Of a stretch of DNA of 44,593 bases, positions 17,638 through 26,581 are shown one piece after another. The translations under genes were made by a program, and so were the position numbers. The number at the start of each line of letters is the position of its first letter. Position 1 is the stretch's first letter. The stretch is taken from NCBI GenBank assembly GCA_021154985.1, contig JAJNQE010000184.1:1-44593 (forward strand), in the 5' to 3' direction. Below the pieces are notes generated by a model. That model was given only the letters and a program-made list of their open reading frames with translations, ran no database searches and was not told where the DNA came from. This DNA comes from Hydrogenophaga sp. Its GTDB lineage: Bacteria > Pseudomonadota > Gammaproteobacteria > Burkholderiales > Burkholderiaceae_C.

Positions 17638-18951
17638 ATGGCAGAAAAACTGACCGCCGTCAAAGGCATGAACGACATCGCCCCTCCCGCGTCCGCGCAC
17701 TGGGAGTGGCTCGAAGACAAGCTGCGCATGCTGATGCGTCGCTACGGCTACCGCAACCTGCGCACGCCCATCGTGGAGCCCACGGCGCTCTTCGTGCGCG
17801 GCCTGGGCGAAGTGACCGACATCGTCGAGAAGGAGATGTACTCCTTTGAAGACCGGCTCAATGGCGAGCAGCTCACGCTGCGCCCCGAGAACACCGCTGG
17901 TGTGGTGCGCGCCGCGCTCGAACATTCGCTCTTGTACGACGGTGGCAAGCGCCTGTACTACATGGGCCCGATGTTTCGCCACGAGCGCCCGCAGCGCGGT
18001 CGCTACCGGCAATTTCACCAGTTCGGCGCGGAAGCCCTGGGCTTTGCCGGGCCCGACGTGGACGCCGAACTCATCGTGCTGGCCTGCGACCTCTGGGCCG
18101 AACTCGGACTGGATGGCATCGAGCTTGAGATCAACAGCCTGGGTCAGCCACCCGAGCGCTTGGCGCACCGCCAGGCGCTCATCGCCTACCTCGAGGCCCA
18201 CGCCGACCAGCTCGACGAAGAAGCGAAACGCCGCCTGCACAGCAACCCACTGCGCATCCTGGACACCAAGAACCCGGCCATGCAGGCATTGGTGAACGCT
18301 GCGCCGCGCCTGATGGATCACCTGGGTGCCGAGTCGCTGGAGCACTTCAACCGCCTGCGCAGCTTGCTGGATGCGCACGGCGTGGCCTACCGCATCAACC
18401 CGCGTCTGGTGCGCGGCATGGATTACTACAACCTCTCGGTGTTCGAGTTCGTCACCACACAGCTCGGTTCGCAGGGCACGGTGTGCGCCGGTGGCCGCTA
18501 CGACGGCCTGTTCGAGCAGATCGGCGGAAAAGCCGCCCCGGCCGTGGGCTGGGCGCTGGGCATGGAGCGCATCCTGGAGCTGCTGAAAGAGCAGGGCAAG
18601 CTGCCCGAGCAGCCGGTGCCCGACGCGTATGCCGTGGTGCCCGATGCGGAGCACGTGCCGCAGGTCATGCCGGTGCTGCGGGCGCTGCGCCAGCACGGAG
18701 TGAGCGTGCAGATGCACGCGGGAGGCGCCGACGGCATGGGCAGCATGAAATCGCAGTTCAAGAAGGCCGACGCCAGCGGCGCACGCTTCGCCCTGATTTT
18801 TGGCGAGCAGGAACTGCAGCAGGGCAGTGTGTCGGTCAAACCTTTGCGAGGCCCCCGGCCCGACGGCGACGCCGCGCCGCAGGAACCCGCGCAGCGCCTG
18901 TTGCCCGTCGCACAGGTGGGCGACTGGGCTGCCAGTTTGCGCGGCCACTGA
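17638..18951 (+). CDS. hisS: Histidyl-tRNA synthetase
   Basis: HisS charges tRNA-His. The 437-residue class II synthetase shows motif 2 (MGPMFRHERPQRGRYRQFHQ), the histidine-specific loop LVRGMDYYNLSVFEF and motif 3 (AVGWALGMERI). A C-terminal anticodon-binding domain covers about 335-437. The start ATG is that of MAEKLTAVKGMNDIAP, the usual beginning; the open frame upstream overlaps ispG out of register. A distant paralogue, hisZ, which lacks aminoacylation function, lies at 26582 in this same window. The gene is followed by a 104-base gap with a TACAAT box before yfgM. Confidence 0.97.
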   Translation: MAEKLTAVKGMNDIAPPASAHWEWLEDKLRMLMRRYGYRNLRTPIVEPTALFVRGLGEVTDIVEKEMYSFEDRLNGEQLTLRPENTAGVVRAALEHSLLYDGGKRLYYMGPMFRHERPQRGRYRQFHQFGAEALGFAGPDVDAELIVLACDLWAELGLDGIELEINSLGQPPERLAHRQALIAYLEAHADQLDEEAKRRLHSNPLRILDTKNPAMQALVNAAPRLMDHLGAESLEHFNRLRSLLDAHGVAYRINPRLVRGMDYYNLSVFEFVTTQLGSQGTVCAGGRYDGLFEQIGGKAAPAVGWALGMERILELLKEQGKLPEQPVPDAYAVVPDAEHVPQVMPVLRALRQHGVSVQMHAGGADGMGSMKSQFKKADASGARFALIFGEQELQQGSVSVKPLRGPRPDGDAAPQEPAQRLLPVAQVGDWAASLRGH

Positions 18952-19004
18952 ACCCACCAGGCTGTTCCCACCCGACACAGGCGTGGGCACCGCAACCACC
19001 CGCC

Positions 19005-19010
19005 TACAAT
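19005..19010 (+). promoter_or_regulatory. Possible -10 box (TACAAT) upstream of yfgM
   Basis: TACAAT sits 45 bases before the yfgM start in the 104-base hisS-yfgM gap. The -35 region is poorly conserved, so the call rests on the hexamer and the gap. Confidence 0.25.
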
Positions 19011-19055
19011 CGAGCGTTGCGCTTCCGGCGCCCGAACCCGAATTGAATTTGCAGC

Positions 19056-19730
19056 ATGGCCAAACACCTCGACCTTGAAGAGCAGGAACAGCTCGATCAG
19101 ATCAAACACTTCTGGAGCCAGTACGGCAACCTGATCAGTTGGGTGTTGATCGTCGTGTTCGGTTCGTTTGCTGCCTGGAATGGCTGGAACTACTGGCAGC
19201 GCAACCAGGCCGCCAAGGCTGCCGCGCTGTACGACGAAGTGGACCGTGCCGCCCTGGCCAAAGACGCCGACCGCATGCAGCGCGCGCTCTCGGACATGCA
19301 GGCCCAGTTCGCCAGCACCACCTTCGCGAGCCAGGCCGCCCTGCAAGCCGGCAAGACCCTGTTTGATGCGGGCAAGTTGCCCGAGGCGAGGGCAGCCCTG
19401 GCCTGGGCTGCCGACAAATCATCCGACGACGCCTACAAGGCTGTGGCCCGCCTGCGGCTCGCGGCGCTGGACATCGAAGCGCAAGCTTACGACCAGGCGC
19501 TCAAGACCCTCGAAGCCCCGGTGCCCAAATCGTTTGAGCCTCTGGTGGCCGACCGCCGTGGTGACGTGTTGATGGCGCAAGGCAAGCCCGACGAAGCCAA
19601 GGCGCAGTACCAGGCGGCGTGGAAGGGCTTGAACAACCGCACAGAGTACCGCCGTCTGGTCGAAGTGAAGCTGGCTTCGCTGGGCGTGGATGTCTCCACC
19701 CTGGCCCCCACAACCGAGGTCGCCCGTTGA
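19056..19730 (+). CDS. yfgM: YfgM-like membrane-anchored TPR protein
   Basis: The 224-residue product has a short cytoplasmic segment, one transmembrane helix (about 26-42, ISWVLIVVFGSFAAW) and a periplasmic TPR region (about 60-205). E. coli YfgM is an inner-membrane ancillary factor of the Sec translocon that binds PpiD and helps periplasmic chaperone networks. The position between hisS and bamB matches E. coli exactly. The ATG at 19056 gives MAKHLDLEEQEQLDQIKHFW, the usual DUF2133-type beginning. It lies 17 bases before bamB, so the two envelope genes are probably co-expressed. Family call is good; molecular role is inferred. Confidence 0.88.
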   Translation: MAKHLDLEEQEQLDQIKHFWSQYGNLISWVLIVVFGSFAAWNGWNYWQRNQAAKAAALYDEVDRAALAKDADRMQRALSDMQAQFASTTFASQAALQAGKTLFDAGKLPEARAALAWAADKSSDDAYKAVARLRLAALDIEAQAYDQALKTLEAPVPKSFEPLVADRRGDVLMAQGKPDEAKAQYQAAWKGLNNRTEYRRLVEVKLASLGVDVSTLAPTTEVAR

Positions 19731-19747
19731 ACCCCGCTCTGAAATCC

Positions 19748-20887
19748 ATGAAGCCTTCTTCCAAAGCCTGGATGGCGCGCACCGCCTGCCTGGGCTTGCT
19801 GGCGCTGGCCGGCCTGTCGGCGTGCTCGTCGGGCACCAAGAAGCCCCAGCCCGCCGAACTGCCCCCGGTGGCCGCCCTCATGGGCACGCGCGTGGCCTGG
19901 ACCGCTCAGGTCGGTGCTGGCAGCGAAGCCACAGCACCCGTGGTGGCGGGGGGGCGCGTGTTTGCTGCCAGCACCGCCGGCACAGTGGTTGCGCTTGATG
20001 GCGCCACGGGCCGGGACGTGTGGCGCCTGAACCTGGGTACGCCGATTGCTGCCGGTGTGGGTTCTGACGGCCAGACCGCCGCAGTGGTCACCCAGAGCAA
20101 CCAGCTGGTGGCGCTCGCCGATGGACGTGAAACCTGGCGTGTGCGCTTGCCGGCGCGCGCGTTCACGGCACCGCTGGTGGCGGGGGCACGTGTCTTCGTG
20201 CTCACCGCCGACCGCACCGTCACCGCTTTTGACGCCCGCAATGGCGCCCGTTTGTGGGCCCAGTCGCGTACCGCCGAACCGCTGGTGCTCAGTCAGAGCG
20301 GCGCCTTGCTTGCCGTGGGCGACACCCTGGTGGCGGGCTTGTCGGGGCGCCTGGTGGGCCTGAACCCGGTCAATGGCTCGGTGCGCTGGGAAGCGCCGAT
20401 CGCCACGCCGCGCGGCACCAACGAGGTCGAACGCCTGGTGGACATTGTTGGCCCTGTGAGCCGGATCGGCGACAGTGTTTGTGCTCGCGCTTATTCAGCC
20501 GCTGTGGGTTGTGTGGACGCGGCACGTGGCAACGTGGTCTGGTCGCGTGCCGCTCAAGGCACCACGGGAGTTCATGGTGACGATCGCCTCGTGTTCGGCG
20601 CCGACGCCGAGGGCCGCTTCCAGGCTTGGCAACGTGCCTCGGGTGAACCGGCCTGGAGCATCGACCGGCTCAAATACCGTGGTCTCAGTGCGCCGGTGGC
20701 GCTGGGTCGTGTGGTCGCCGTGGGCGACAACGCAGGCCTGGTGCACCTGATGTCGCGAGAAGACGGCAGCGAAATGACCCGCCTGAGCACCGACGGATCG
20801 CCCATTGTGGTGGCTCCGGTGCTCTCGGGAGACGCCCTCGTTGTGCAGACCCGCAACGGCGGCCTGTACGCCTGGCGTCCCCAGTGA
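19748..20887 (+). CDS. bamB: Outer-membrane assembly lipoprotein BamB
   Basis: BamB is the eight-bladed beta-propeller lipoprotein of the BAM complex and binds the POTRA domains of BamA. The 379-residue product has a signal peptide with lipobox LSAC (lipidated C27). Repeating PQQ/WD-like blades follow, such as VFAASTAGTVVALDGATGRD and RDVWRLNLG, down to DALVVQTRNGGLYAWRPQ at the end. ATG 19748 gives a clean signal peptide, and the frame upstream overlaps yfgM. der follows after 40 bases, as in E. coli (yfgM-bamB-der). The size is close to E. coli BamB (392). Confidence 0.94.
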   Translation: MKPSSKAWMARTACLGLLALAGLSACSSGTKKPQPAELPPVAALMGTRVAWTAQVGAGSEATAPVVAGGRVFAASTAGTVVALDGATGRDVWRLNLGTPIAAGVGSDGQTAAVVTQSNQLVALADGRETWRVRLPARAFTAPLVAGARVFVLTADRTVTAFDARNGARLWAQSRTAEPLVLSQSGALLAVGDTLVAGLSGRLVGLNPVNGSVRWEAPIATPRGTNEVERLVDIVGPVSRIGDSVCARAYSAAVGCVDAARGNVVWSRAAQGTTGVHGDDRLVFGADAEGRFQAWQRASGEPAWSIDRLKYRGLSAPVALGRVVAVGDNAGLVHLMSREDGSEMTRLSTDGSPIVVAPVLSGDALVVQTRNGGLYAWRPQ

Positions 20888-20927
20888 CTCCCGTGCCCGA
20901 CCGCCCCCTGAACGAAAGCAGCTTTCC

Positions 20928-22262
20928 TTGAAACCCGTCATCGCCCTGGTGGGCCGTCCCAATGTGGGCAAGTCCACCCTGTTCAACCGCCTGACGAGTT
21001 CTCGCGACGCCATCGTGGCCGACTTTGCCGGCCTCACCCGTGATCGGCACTACGGCAACGGTCGCCTCGGTGCCCGCGAGTACATCGTCATCGACACCGG
21101 TGGTTTTGAGCCCGATGCCACCGAGGGCATTTACAAGGAAATGGCCAAGCAGACGCGCCAGGCCGTGGCCGAGTCCGACGTGGTGCTGTTTGTCGTGGAC
21201 GCGCGCGCCGGCATCAGCGCACAAGACCACGAAATCGCGGTTTACCTGCGGCGCCTGGGCAAGCCTTGTGTGCTGGTGGCCAACAAGGCCGAGGGCATGA
21301 CCCAGGGCATGCAGTTGGTGGAGTTTTACGAATTGGGACTCGGCGAAGTGCTGCCGGTCTCTGGCGCCCACGGGCAGGGCATCCGCTCCATGGTCGAGCT
21401 GGCCCTCGAACGCATTCCCGGTTTGCCGCCCGAAGACGAAGAGGAAGAGCCTGCGCCGGCGGGCGTGATCCGCCTGGCCGTGGCGGGGCGACCCAACGTG
21501 GGCAAGTCCACCCTGATCAACGCCTGGCTGGGTGAAGAGCGCCTGGTCGCATTCGATCTGCCCGGCACCACCCGCGACACCATCTCGGTGCCGTTCGAGC
21601 GCAACGGCCAGAAGTTCGAGCTGATCGACACGGCCGGTATCCGCCGCAAAGGCCGGGTGTTCGAGGCGATCGAGAAGTTCTCGGTGGTCAAGACCCTGCA
21701 GGCGATTGAAAATGCCAACGTTGTGCTGTTGCTGCTCGACGCCACCCAAGGCGTCACCGACCAGGACGCACACATTGCCGGTTACATCCTGGAAAGCGGC
21801 CGGGCCGTGGTGCTGGCCATCAACAAATGGGATGCGGTCGATGCCTACCAGCGCGAACAGGTTGAGCGCCAGATCGAGACGCGACTGGCCTTCCTCAAGT
21901 TCGCATCGCTGCACCTGATCTCGGCCCAGAAACGCCAAGGGCTGGCGCCGGTGTGGAAGTCGATCGTCCAGGCCCAGGCATCGGCCACGCGCAAGATGTC
22001 GACCCCGGTGCTGACCCGGCTGTTGGCCGAGGCGGTGGCGTTTCAGGCACCCACACGGGGCGGCATGTTCCGTCCCAAGATGCGTTATGCCCACCAGGGT
22101 GGCATGAATCCGCCCGTGATCGTGATCCACGGCAACTCGCTGGAGCACGTGCCCGATTCGTACAAGCGCTTTCTTGAAGGGCGTTTTCGCAAGGCCTTCG
22201 ACCTCGTCGGCACACCCCTGCGCATCGAACTCAAAACTTCGACCAATCCCTTCAAGGAATAG
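20928..22262 (+). CDS. der: Ribosome-assembly GTPase Der (EngA)
   Basis: Der is the essential double-GTPase for 50S subunit maturation. The 444-residue product has two G domains with P-loops GRPNVGKS at 9-16 and again at 187-194. Matching DTGGF/DTAGI switch motifs and NKAE/NKWD specificity motifs are present, and a KH-like C-terminal domain runs from about 350 to 444. The start must be TTG 20928, because the first P-loop begins eight codons later and no ATG lies between it and the bamB end in this frame. Its length equals the short betaproteobacterial form. hfq follows after an 83-base promoter-bearing gap. Confidence 0.96.
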   Translation: MKPVIALVGRPNVGKSTLFNRLTSSRDAIVADFAGLTRDRHYGNGRLGAREYIVIDTGGFEPDATEGIYKEMAKQTRQAVAESDVVLFVVDARAGISAQDHEIAVYLRRLGKPCVLVANKAEGMTQGMQLVEFYELGLGEVLPVSGAHGQGIRSMVELALERIPGLPPEDEEEEPAPAGVIRLAVAGRPNVGKSTLINAWLGEERLVAFDLPGTTRDTISVPFERNGQKFELIDTAGIRRKGRVFEAIEKFSVVKTLQAIENANVVLLLLDATQGVTDQDAHIAGYILESGRAVVLAINKWDAVDAYQREQVERQIETRLAFLKFASLHLISAQKRQGLAPVWKSIVQAQASATRKMSTPVLTRLLAEAVAFQAPTRGGMFRPKMRYAHQGGMNPPVIVIHGNSLEHVPDSYKRFLEGRFRKAFDLVGTPLRIELKTSTNPFKE

Positions 22263-22278
22263 GAAATACCCGGCCAGC

Positions 22279-22306
22279 TTGGGCAATACAAGCCCTGTGG
22301 TATGGT
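22279..22306 (+). promoter_or_regulatory. Candidate sigma70 promoter for hfq
   Basis: TTGGGC and TATGGT are separated by 16 bases, and the -10 is preceded by TGG, giving an extended -10 element. It ends 39 bases before the hfq start in the der-hfq gap. A pyrimidine-rich leader and ACGGAGC ribosome-binding site follow. Confidence 0.45.
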
Positions 22307-22345
22307 GCTTTCCCTATCAACTTTTTTCTGAACACGGAGCATATC

Positions 22346-22597
22346 GTGAGCAATAACAAAGGCCAACTCTTGCAAGATCCTTTCCTGAACCAGCTGCGCC
22401 GCGAGCACGTGCCCGTGTCGATCTACCTGGTCAATGGCATCAAGTTGCAAGGGCAGATCGAGTCGTTTGACCAGTACGTGGTTCTCTTGCGGAACACCGT
22501 CACACAAATGGTCTACAAGCACGCCATCTCCACCATCGTTCCAGGTCGTCCTGTGCAGTTCTCCGCCGCGCCCGCGGACGAGTCCGCCGCTCCTTGA
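22346..22597 (+). CDS. hfq: RNA chaperone Hfq
   Basis: Hfq is the hexameric Sm-like chaperone that pairs small RNAs with mRNAs. The 83-residue product has the full Sm fold. Sm1 covers VPVSIYLVNGIKLQGQIESFD, split over two strands, and Sm2 contains YKHAISTIVP with the proximal-face residues K57 and H58. The distal/rim residues Q9 and R17-R19 are also in place. The C-terminal tail is short (about 17 residues). The start is GTG 22346 after ACGGAGC; no ATG is available. hflX follows 79 bases later, the conserved hfq-hflX-hflK-hflC order. Confidence 0.98.
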   Translation: MSNNKGQLLQDPFLNQLRREHVPVSIYLVNGIKLQGQIESFDQYVVLLRNTVTQMVYKHAISTIVPGRPVQFSAAPADESAAP

Positions 22598-22676
22598 ACG
22601 ACTGTCTTTTTGTAGCCGGTGCGGTGCTGATGCCCCGCCCGGCTGGCATCGCCCGGCGCACCGCCGCTGAAGCGAT

Positions 22677-23861
22677 TTGAAATCTTCCGACCACTCCGCG
22701 ACACCCCAGCCATCGGTCATTCTGGTGGGGGTGGACTTCGGTACCCCCCATTTCGACGCACCGCTGGAGGAACTCGGCTTGTTGGCCCAGACGGCCGGTT
22801 ACCGGGTGGCCGAGCGGGTCACCTGCAAGCGCCGCGCACCCGACCCAGCCCTGTTTGTCGGCTCCGGCAAGGCCGACGAAATCAAGTTGCTGGCGCAATC
22901 CACCGGCGCTGCCGAGGTCTTGTTTGACCAGTCGCTCAGTCCCGCGCAACAGCGCAATCTGGAGCGCCACCTGGGCATGCCGGTCAATGACCGCACGCTG
23001 CTGATTTTGGAGATCTTTGCCCAGCGGGCGCGCAGCCACGAGGGCAAGTTGCAGGTTGAACTCGCCCGGCTTCAATACCTCTCCACCCGGCTCGTGCGGC
23101 GCTGGTCGCACCTGGAGCGTCAAAGCGGCGGCATCGGCATGCGCGGGGGGCCGGGCGAGACGCAGATCGAACTCGATCGACGCATGATCGGTGAGTCGAT
23201 CAAGCGGACCAAAGAGCGCCTGGAGAAGGTGAAGAAACAACGTGCCACACAGCGCCGTCAGCGCGAACGCAGGGATACCTTTTCCATCTCGCTGGTGGGC
23301 TACACCAACGCTGGAAAGTCTTCCTTGTTCAATGGTCTGGTCAAGGCGCGCGCTTATGCGGCCGATCAGCTGTTTGCCACGCTGGACACCACGACCCGCC
23401 AGCTCTACCTGGGTGAGGCCGGGCGCTCGGTGTCCTTGTCGGATACCGTGGGCTTCATCCGCGACCTGCCACACGGCCTGGTCGACGCCTTTGCGGCAAC
23501 CCTGCAGGAGGCGGCAGACGCTGACCTGCTGCTGCACATCGTGGATGCTTCCAACCCTTCCCACCCCGAGCAGATGGCCTCTGTGATGGGGGTGCTCAAG
23601 GACATTGGCGCCGATCAGGTGCCACAGATTCTGGTGTTCAACAAACTCGATGCGATGGACGAGGCCCACATTCCGCTCGTTCTTTCCGATCGGATGGAAC
23701 TGGATGGGCTGACGGTGCCTCGAATTTACGTGAGCGCCCAATCGGGAGAGGGTTTGCCCGCGCTTCGAGCCTTGTTGGCGGCAGAGGTGCTGGCCGCCGG
23801 GGGTGGGCAAGGCCCCGAGAGCCCGGGGGCGTTCCCCGAAAATGAAAGCACACCGTCCTGA
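22677..23861 (+). CDS. hflX: Ribosome-rescue GTPase HflX
   Basis: HflX splits stalled or heat-damaged 70S ribosomes. The 394-residue product has the N-terminal HflX domain with the family glycine loop (GGIGMRGGPGETQIELDRR). A lysine/arginine-rich coiled coil follows, then a GTPase domain: G1 GYTNAGKSS (208-216), G3 DTVGF and G4 FNKLD. The start is TTG 22677, since no ATG occurs before the conserved VGVDFG strand. A GTG inside that strand would truncate it. It is in the hfq-hflX-hflKC cluster, and hflK lies just downstream. Confidence 0.94.
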   Translation: MKSSDHSATPQPSVILVGVDFGTPHFDAPLEELGLLAQTAGYRVAERVTCKRRAPDPALFVGSGKADEIKLLAQSTGAAEVLFDQSLSPAQQRNLERHLGMPVNDRTLLILEIFAQRARSHEGKLQVELARLQYLSTRLVRRWSHLERQSGGIGMRGGPGETQIELDRRMIGESIKRTKERLEKVKKQRATQRRQRERRDTFSISLVGYTNAGKSSLFNGLVKARAYAADQLFATLDTTTRQLYLGEAGRSVSLSDTVGFIRDLPHGLVDAFAATLQEAADADLLLHIVDASNPSHPEQMASVMGVLKDIGADQVPQILVFNKLDAMDEAHIPLVLSDRMELDGLTVPRIYVSAQSGEGLPALRALLAAEVLAAGGGQGPESPGAFPENESTPS

Positions 23862-23995
23862 TTGGGCACAATGTGATGGTTTTGAAATTGACAAAGAGTT
23901 GGCAACACATGGATGTGAATCTGCAAAACCCCGCCCGCCCTGCCGAGCAAGGCACTCGAGCCGCCCCACGACGGGCCTGGCGCAAGGTGTTGGGC

Positions 23996-25303
23996 ATGTT
24001 CAATCTCAACGATCCGCGTTGGGGCCGGGGCGACGACGCTCCCCGCAACGAGGGTTCCAAGGATGGCCAGGAGCCCGAGCGCAACGACGACAACCGCATG
24101 CCGCAGCGCCCGCGAGGCCAAGGCCCCAACCAGGGACCGCCAGACCTGGATGAACTGTGGCGGGACTTCAACCGCAAGCTCGGCGGCCTGCTCGGCAAAA
24201 AGGGTGGTGGCCATGGAGGAGGCAATGGTTCGGGCGGTGGCGGTATGCCCAGCTTCAACCCCAGCCCCAAGACCACCGGCATTGGCGCGGGGCTCATCGT
24301 GGGCGTTGCCGCGCTCATCTGGCTGGGCACAGGCTTCTTCATCGTGCAGGAAGGCCAGCAGGCTGTCATCACGCAGTTCGGCAAATACAACAGCACTGTG
24401 GGCGCGGGTTTCAACTGGCGCCTGCCTTACCCGATCCAGCGCCACGAGACGGTGTTCGTGACGCAGATCCGCTCGGTCGATGTGGGGCGTGACAACATCG
24501 TGCCGGCCACCGGCCTGCGTGAATCGGCCATGCTCACCGAAGACGAGAACATCGTCGAGATCAAGTTTGCGGTTCAGTACCGACTGAATGATGCCCGTGC
24601 TTTCCTGTTCGAAAGCCGCGACCCCGACGCCTCGGTGGTGAAGGTGGCCGAGACAGCGGTGCGCGAGGTGGTGGGCAAGATGAAGATGGACGCCGCGCTG
24701 GCCGAAGAGCGTGACCAGATCGCGCCGCGCGTGCGAACACTCATGCAGACCATTCTGGACCGCTACAACGTGGGCATCGAGGTCGTCGGCATCAACTTGC
24801 AGCAAGGCGGTGTGCGTCCACCCGAGCAGGTACAGGCGTCTTTTGACGACGTGCTCAAGGCCGGCCAGGAACGCGAGCGCGCCAAGAACGAAGCCGAAGC
24901 CTATGCCAACGACGTGGTGCCGCGTGCCCGTGGTGCGGCCTCCCGCCTGACCGAAGAGGCCGAAGGCTACCGCGCCCGGATCGTGGCGCAGGCCGAGGGT
25001 GATTCGCAGCGCTTCCGCTCGGTGCTCACCGAGTACCAGAAAGCACCGCAGGTCACCCGCGAGCGCATGTACACCGACGCCATGCAGGAGATCTACAGCA
25101 ACGTGACCAAGGTGCTGGTGGATTCCAAAGCCGGCAACAACCTTTTGTACCTGCCGCTGGACAAGATCATGCAGATGACGGCCCAATCGCCCGCGCCCAG
25201 CGCCACGACGACCCCTGCGCCAACGAGCGCGGGCACGGCGTCCACCCCGGCCAGCCGCAGCCTCGACAACGCAGCCCGCTCGCGCGATCGCGAGAGCCGC
25301 TGA
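23996..25303 (+). CDS. hflK: FtsH protease modulator HflK
   Basis: HflK with HflC forms a large membrane cage around FtsH and moderates its proteolysis of membrane proteins. From ATG 23996 the product is 435 residues. It has a Gly/Asn/Asp-rich cytoplasmic segment (1-90), a transmembrane helix (about 93-117) and a periplasmic SPFH/Band 7 domain (about 120-350). A helical segment and an Ala/Pro/Thr tail follow. The start aligns with the E. coli one, where a short ...DPRWG segment begins the protein, and it has AAGGTG upstream. The frame is open further upstream; ATG 23909 or 23873 would add 29 or 41 residues, and I cannot exclude 23909. hflC is 30 bases downstream. Confidence 0.93.
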   Translation: MFNLNDPRWGRGDDAPRNEGSKDGQEPERNDDNRMPQRPRGQGPNQGPPDLDELWRDFNRKLGGLLGKKGGGHGGGNGSGGGGMPSFNPSPKTTGIGAGLIVGVAALIWLGTGFFIVQEGQQAVITQFGKYNSTVGAGFNWRLPYPIQRHETVFVTQIRSVDVGRDNIVPATGLRESAMLTEDENIVEIKFAVQYRLNDARAFLFESRDPDASVVKVAETAVREVVGKMKMDAALAEERDQIAPRVRTLMQTILDRYNVGIEVVGINLQQGGVRPPEQVQASFDDVLKAGQERERAKNEAEAYANDVVPRARGAASRLTEEAEGYRARIVAQAEGDSQRFRSVLTEYQKAPQVTRERMYTDAMQEIYSNVTKVLVDSKAGNNLLYLPLDKIMQMTAQSPAPSATTTPAPTSAGTASTPASRSLDNAARSRDRESR

Positions 25304-25333
25304 ACGCCGCACACGAGACCAAAGAGCAAGCAC

Positions 25334-26227
25334 ATGAACAAATTGGGTTTCATCCTCACCAGCCTCGTCGTGGCGCTGGCCATCGCCAGCTCCATGCTGT
25401 TCGTGGTTGACCAGCGCCAGTTCGGCGTGGTTTTCCAGCTGGGCCAGATCAAGCAGGTCGTGACCGAACCAGGCCTGAACTTCAAGTTGCCGCCACCGTT
25501 CCAGAACGTGTCCTATATCGACAAGCGCCTGCTCACGCTGGAGAGCACCGACACCGAGCCGACGCTGACCGCCGAGAAACAGCGCGTGGTGATCGACTGG
25601 TACGTGCGCTGGCGCATCGCCGAGCCGCAGGAGTACATCCGCAACGTCGGTATCACCGAGCGCGCGGGCGCCTTGCAGCTCAACCGTGTCGTGCGCAACT
25701 CGTTCCAGCAAGAAGTGAACAAGCGCACCGTGAACGAACTGCTGTCGACCCGGCGCGAACAGCTGATGGCCGATGTGAAGCGCGAAGTGCTCGCCGCTGT
25801 GCGCAGTGCCGACAAACCCTGGGGCATGGACGTGGTGGACGTGCGCATCACCCGCGTGGACTACGCCGAGAGCATCACTGCGTCGGTGTACCAGCGAATG
25901 GAAGCCGAGCGCAAACGCGTGGCCAACGAACTGCGTTCCACCGGTTTTGCCGAGGGTGAAAAGATCCGTGCCGATGCCGACCGCCAGCGCGAGGTGATCG
26001 TGTCCGAGGCCTATCGCGATGCGCAGCTCATCAAGGGCGAGGGCGATGCCAAGGCCGCCGCGTCGTTCGCCGAGGCCTTTGGTCGCGACCCTGCCTTTGC
26101 GCAGTTCTACCGCAGCCTGGAAGCCTACAAATCGAGCTTCGCCAGCAAGTCCGACGTGGTGGTGGTCGATCCTTCCTCCGACTTCTTCAAGTCGCTGCGC
26201 AGCAGCAACCTGGCGCCGAGCCGCTGA
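25334..26227 (+). CDS. hflC: FtsH protease modulator HflC
   Basis: HflC is the partner of HflK in the SPFH complex that surrounds FtsH. The 297-residue product has an N-terminal signal-anchor helix (about 5-25) and an SPFH domain starting DQRQFGVVFQLGQI. A long helical region follows (RMEAERKRVANELRSTG, KIRADADRQREVIVSEA) and then the family-typical YRSLEAYKSSF segment. It lies 30 bases after hflK and is clearly in the same operon. The length is close to the 334-residue E. coli protein without its insert. Confidence 0.95.
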   Translation: MNKLGFILTSLVVALAIASSMLFVVDQRQFGVVFQLGQIKQVVTEPGLNFKLPPPFQNVSYIDKRLLTLESTDTEPTLTAEKQRVVIDWYVRWRIAEPQEYIRNVGITERAGALQLNRVVRNSFQQEVNKRTVNELLSTRREQLMADVKREVLAAVRSADKPWGMDVVDVRITRVDYAESITASVYQRMEAERKRVANELRSTGFAEGEKIRADADRQREVIVSEAYRDAQLIKGEGDAKAAASFAEAFGRDPAFAQFYRSLEAYKSSFASKSDVVVVDPSSDFFKSLRSSNLAPSR

Positions 26228-26286
26228 GCCGCATGACGACCAGCGCTTGCACCTCAGGCCAGCGCTGATCGCTCAGCCGTTGCCGC

Positions 26287-26469
26287 GTGGACCCGATCTG
26301 GACCGCACTGGCACTGGTGCTGGTGTTCGAAGGCATCCTGCCCTTGGTGGCGCCGCGGTTGTGGCGCCGGGTCTTCTCTGAAATGCTTGGCCTGCGCGAC
26401 GGACAGTTGCGTTTCTTCGGCCTGGTCTGCGTGGCCATCGGCGTGCTGATGGTCTGGCTGCTCGGCTGA
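26287..26469 (+). CDS. Small inner-membrane protein, DUF2065 (YjeT-like)
   Basis: This 60-residue peptide has two hydrophobic helices (about 3-22 and 41-59) around a short basic loop (APRLWRRVFSEMLGLRDGQL). The pattern is that of DUF2065, including the FEGILPLVAP segment. E. coli yjeT lies immediately after hflC and before purA, the same place as here apart from hisZ. It begins with GTG 26287, 59 bases after hflC. Its function is unknown; the constant neighbourhood suggests a link to HflKC or FtsH. Confidence 0.85.
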   Translation: MDPIWTALALVLVFEGILPLVAPRLWRRVFSEMLGLRDGQLRFFGLVCVAIGVLMVWLLG

Positions 26470-26552
26470 ATTTCCCTGGCCAGACGGGCGCTGGATGCGC
26501 CCGCTCCCGGCCCCTTGCGCGATCACCCTGCGGATACCCTGCCGCACCCCGG

Positions 26553-26558
26553 TAAAAT
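26553..26558 (+). promoter_or_regulatory. Possible -10 box (TAAAAT) upstream of hisZ
   Basis: TAAAAT lies 23 bases before the hisZ start at 26582, in a 112-base gap that also holds a GGGCGC/GCGCCC hairpin (26486-26502) with no T tract. The -35 is weak. Confidence 0.3.
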
Positions 26559-26581
26559 CGCGGTTTTAACAGCTCCTGAAA

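Noticed and set aside
17591..19046. Several plus- and minus-strand frames across hisS
   Set aside because: They lack conserved motifs and are fully covered by hisS.
26228..26286. Inverted GCTGAGC/GCTCAGC and repeated AGCGCT words between hflC and the DUF2065 gene
   Set aside because: The arms are short, far apart and in GC-rich sequence where such matches are expected by chance.
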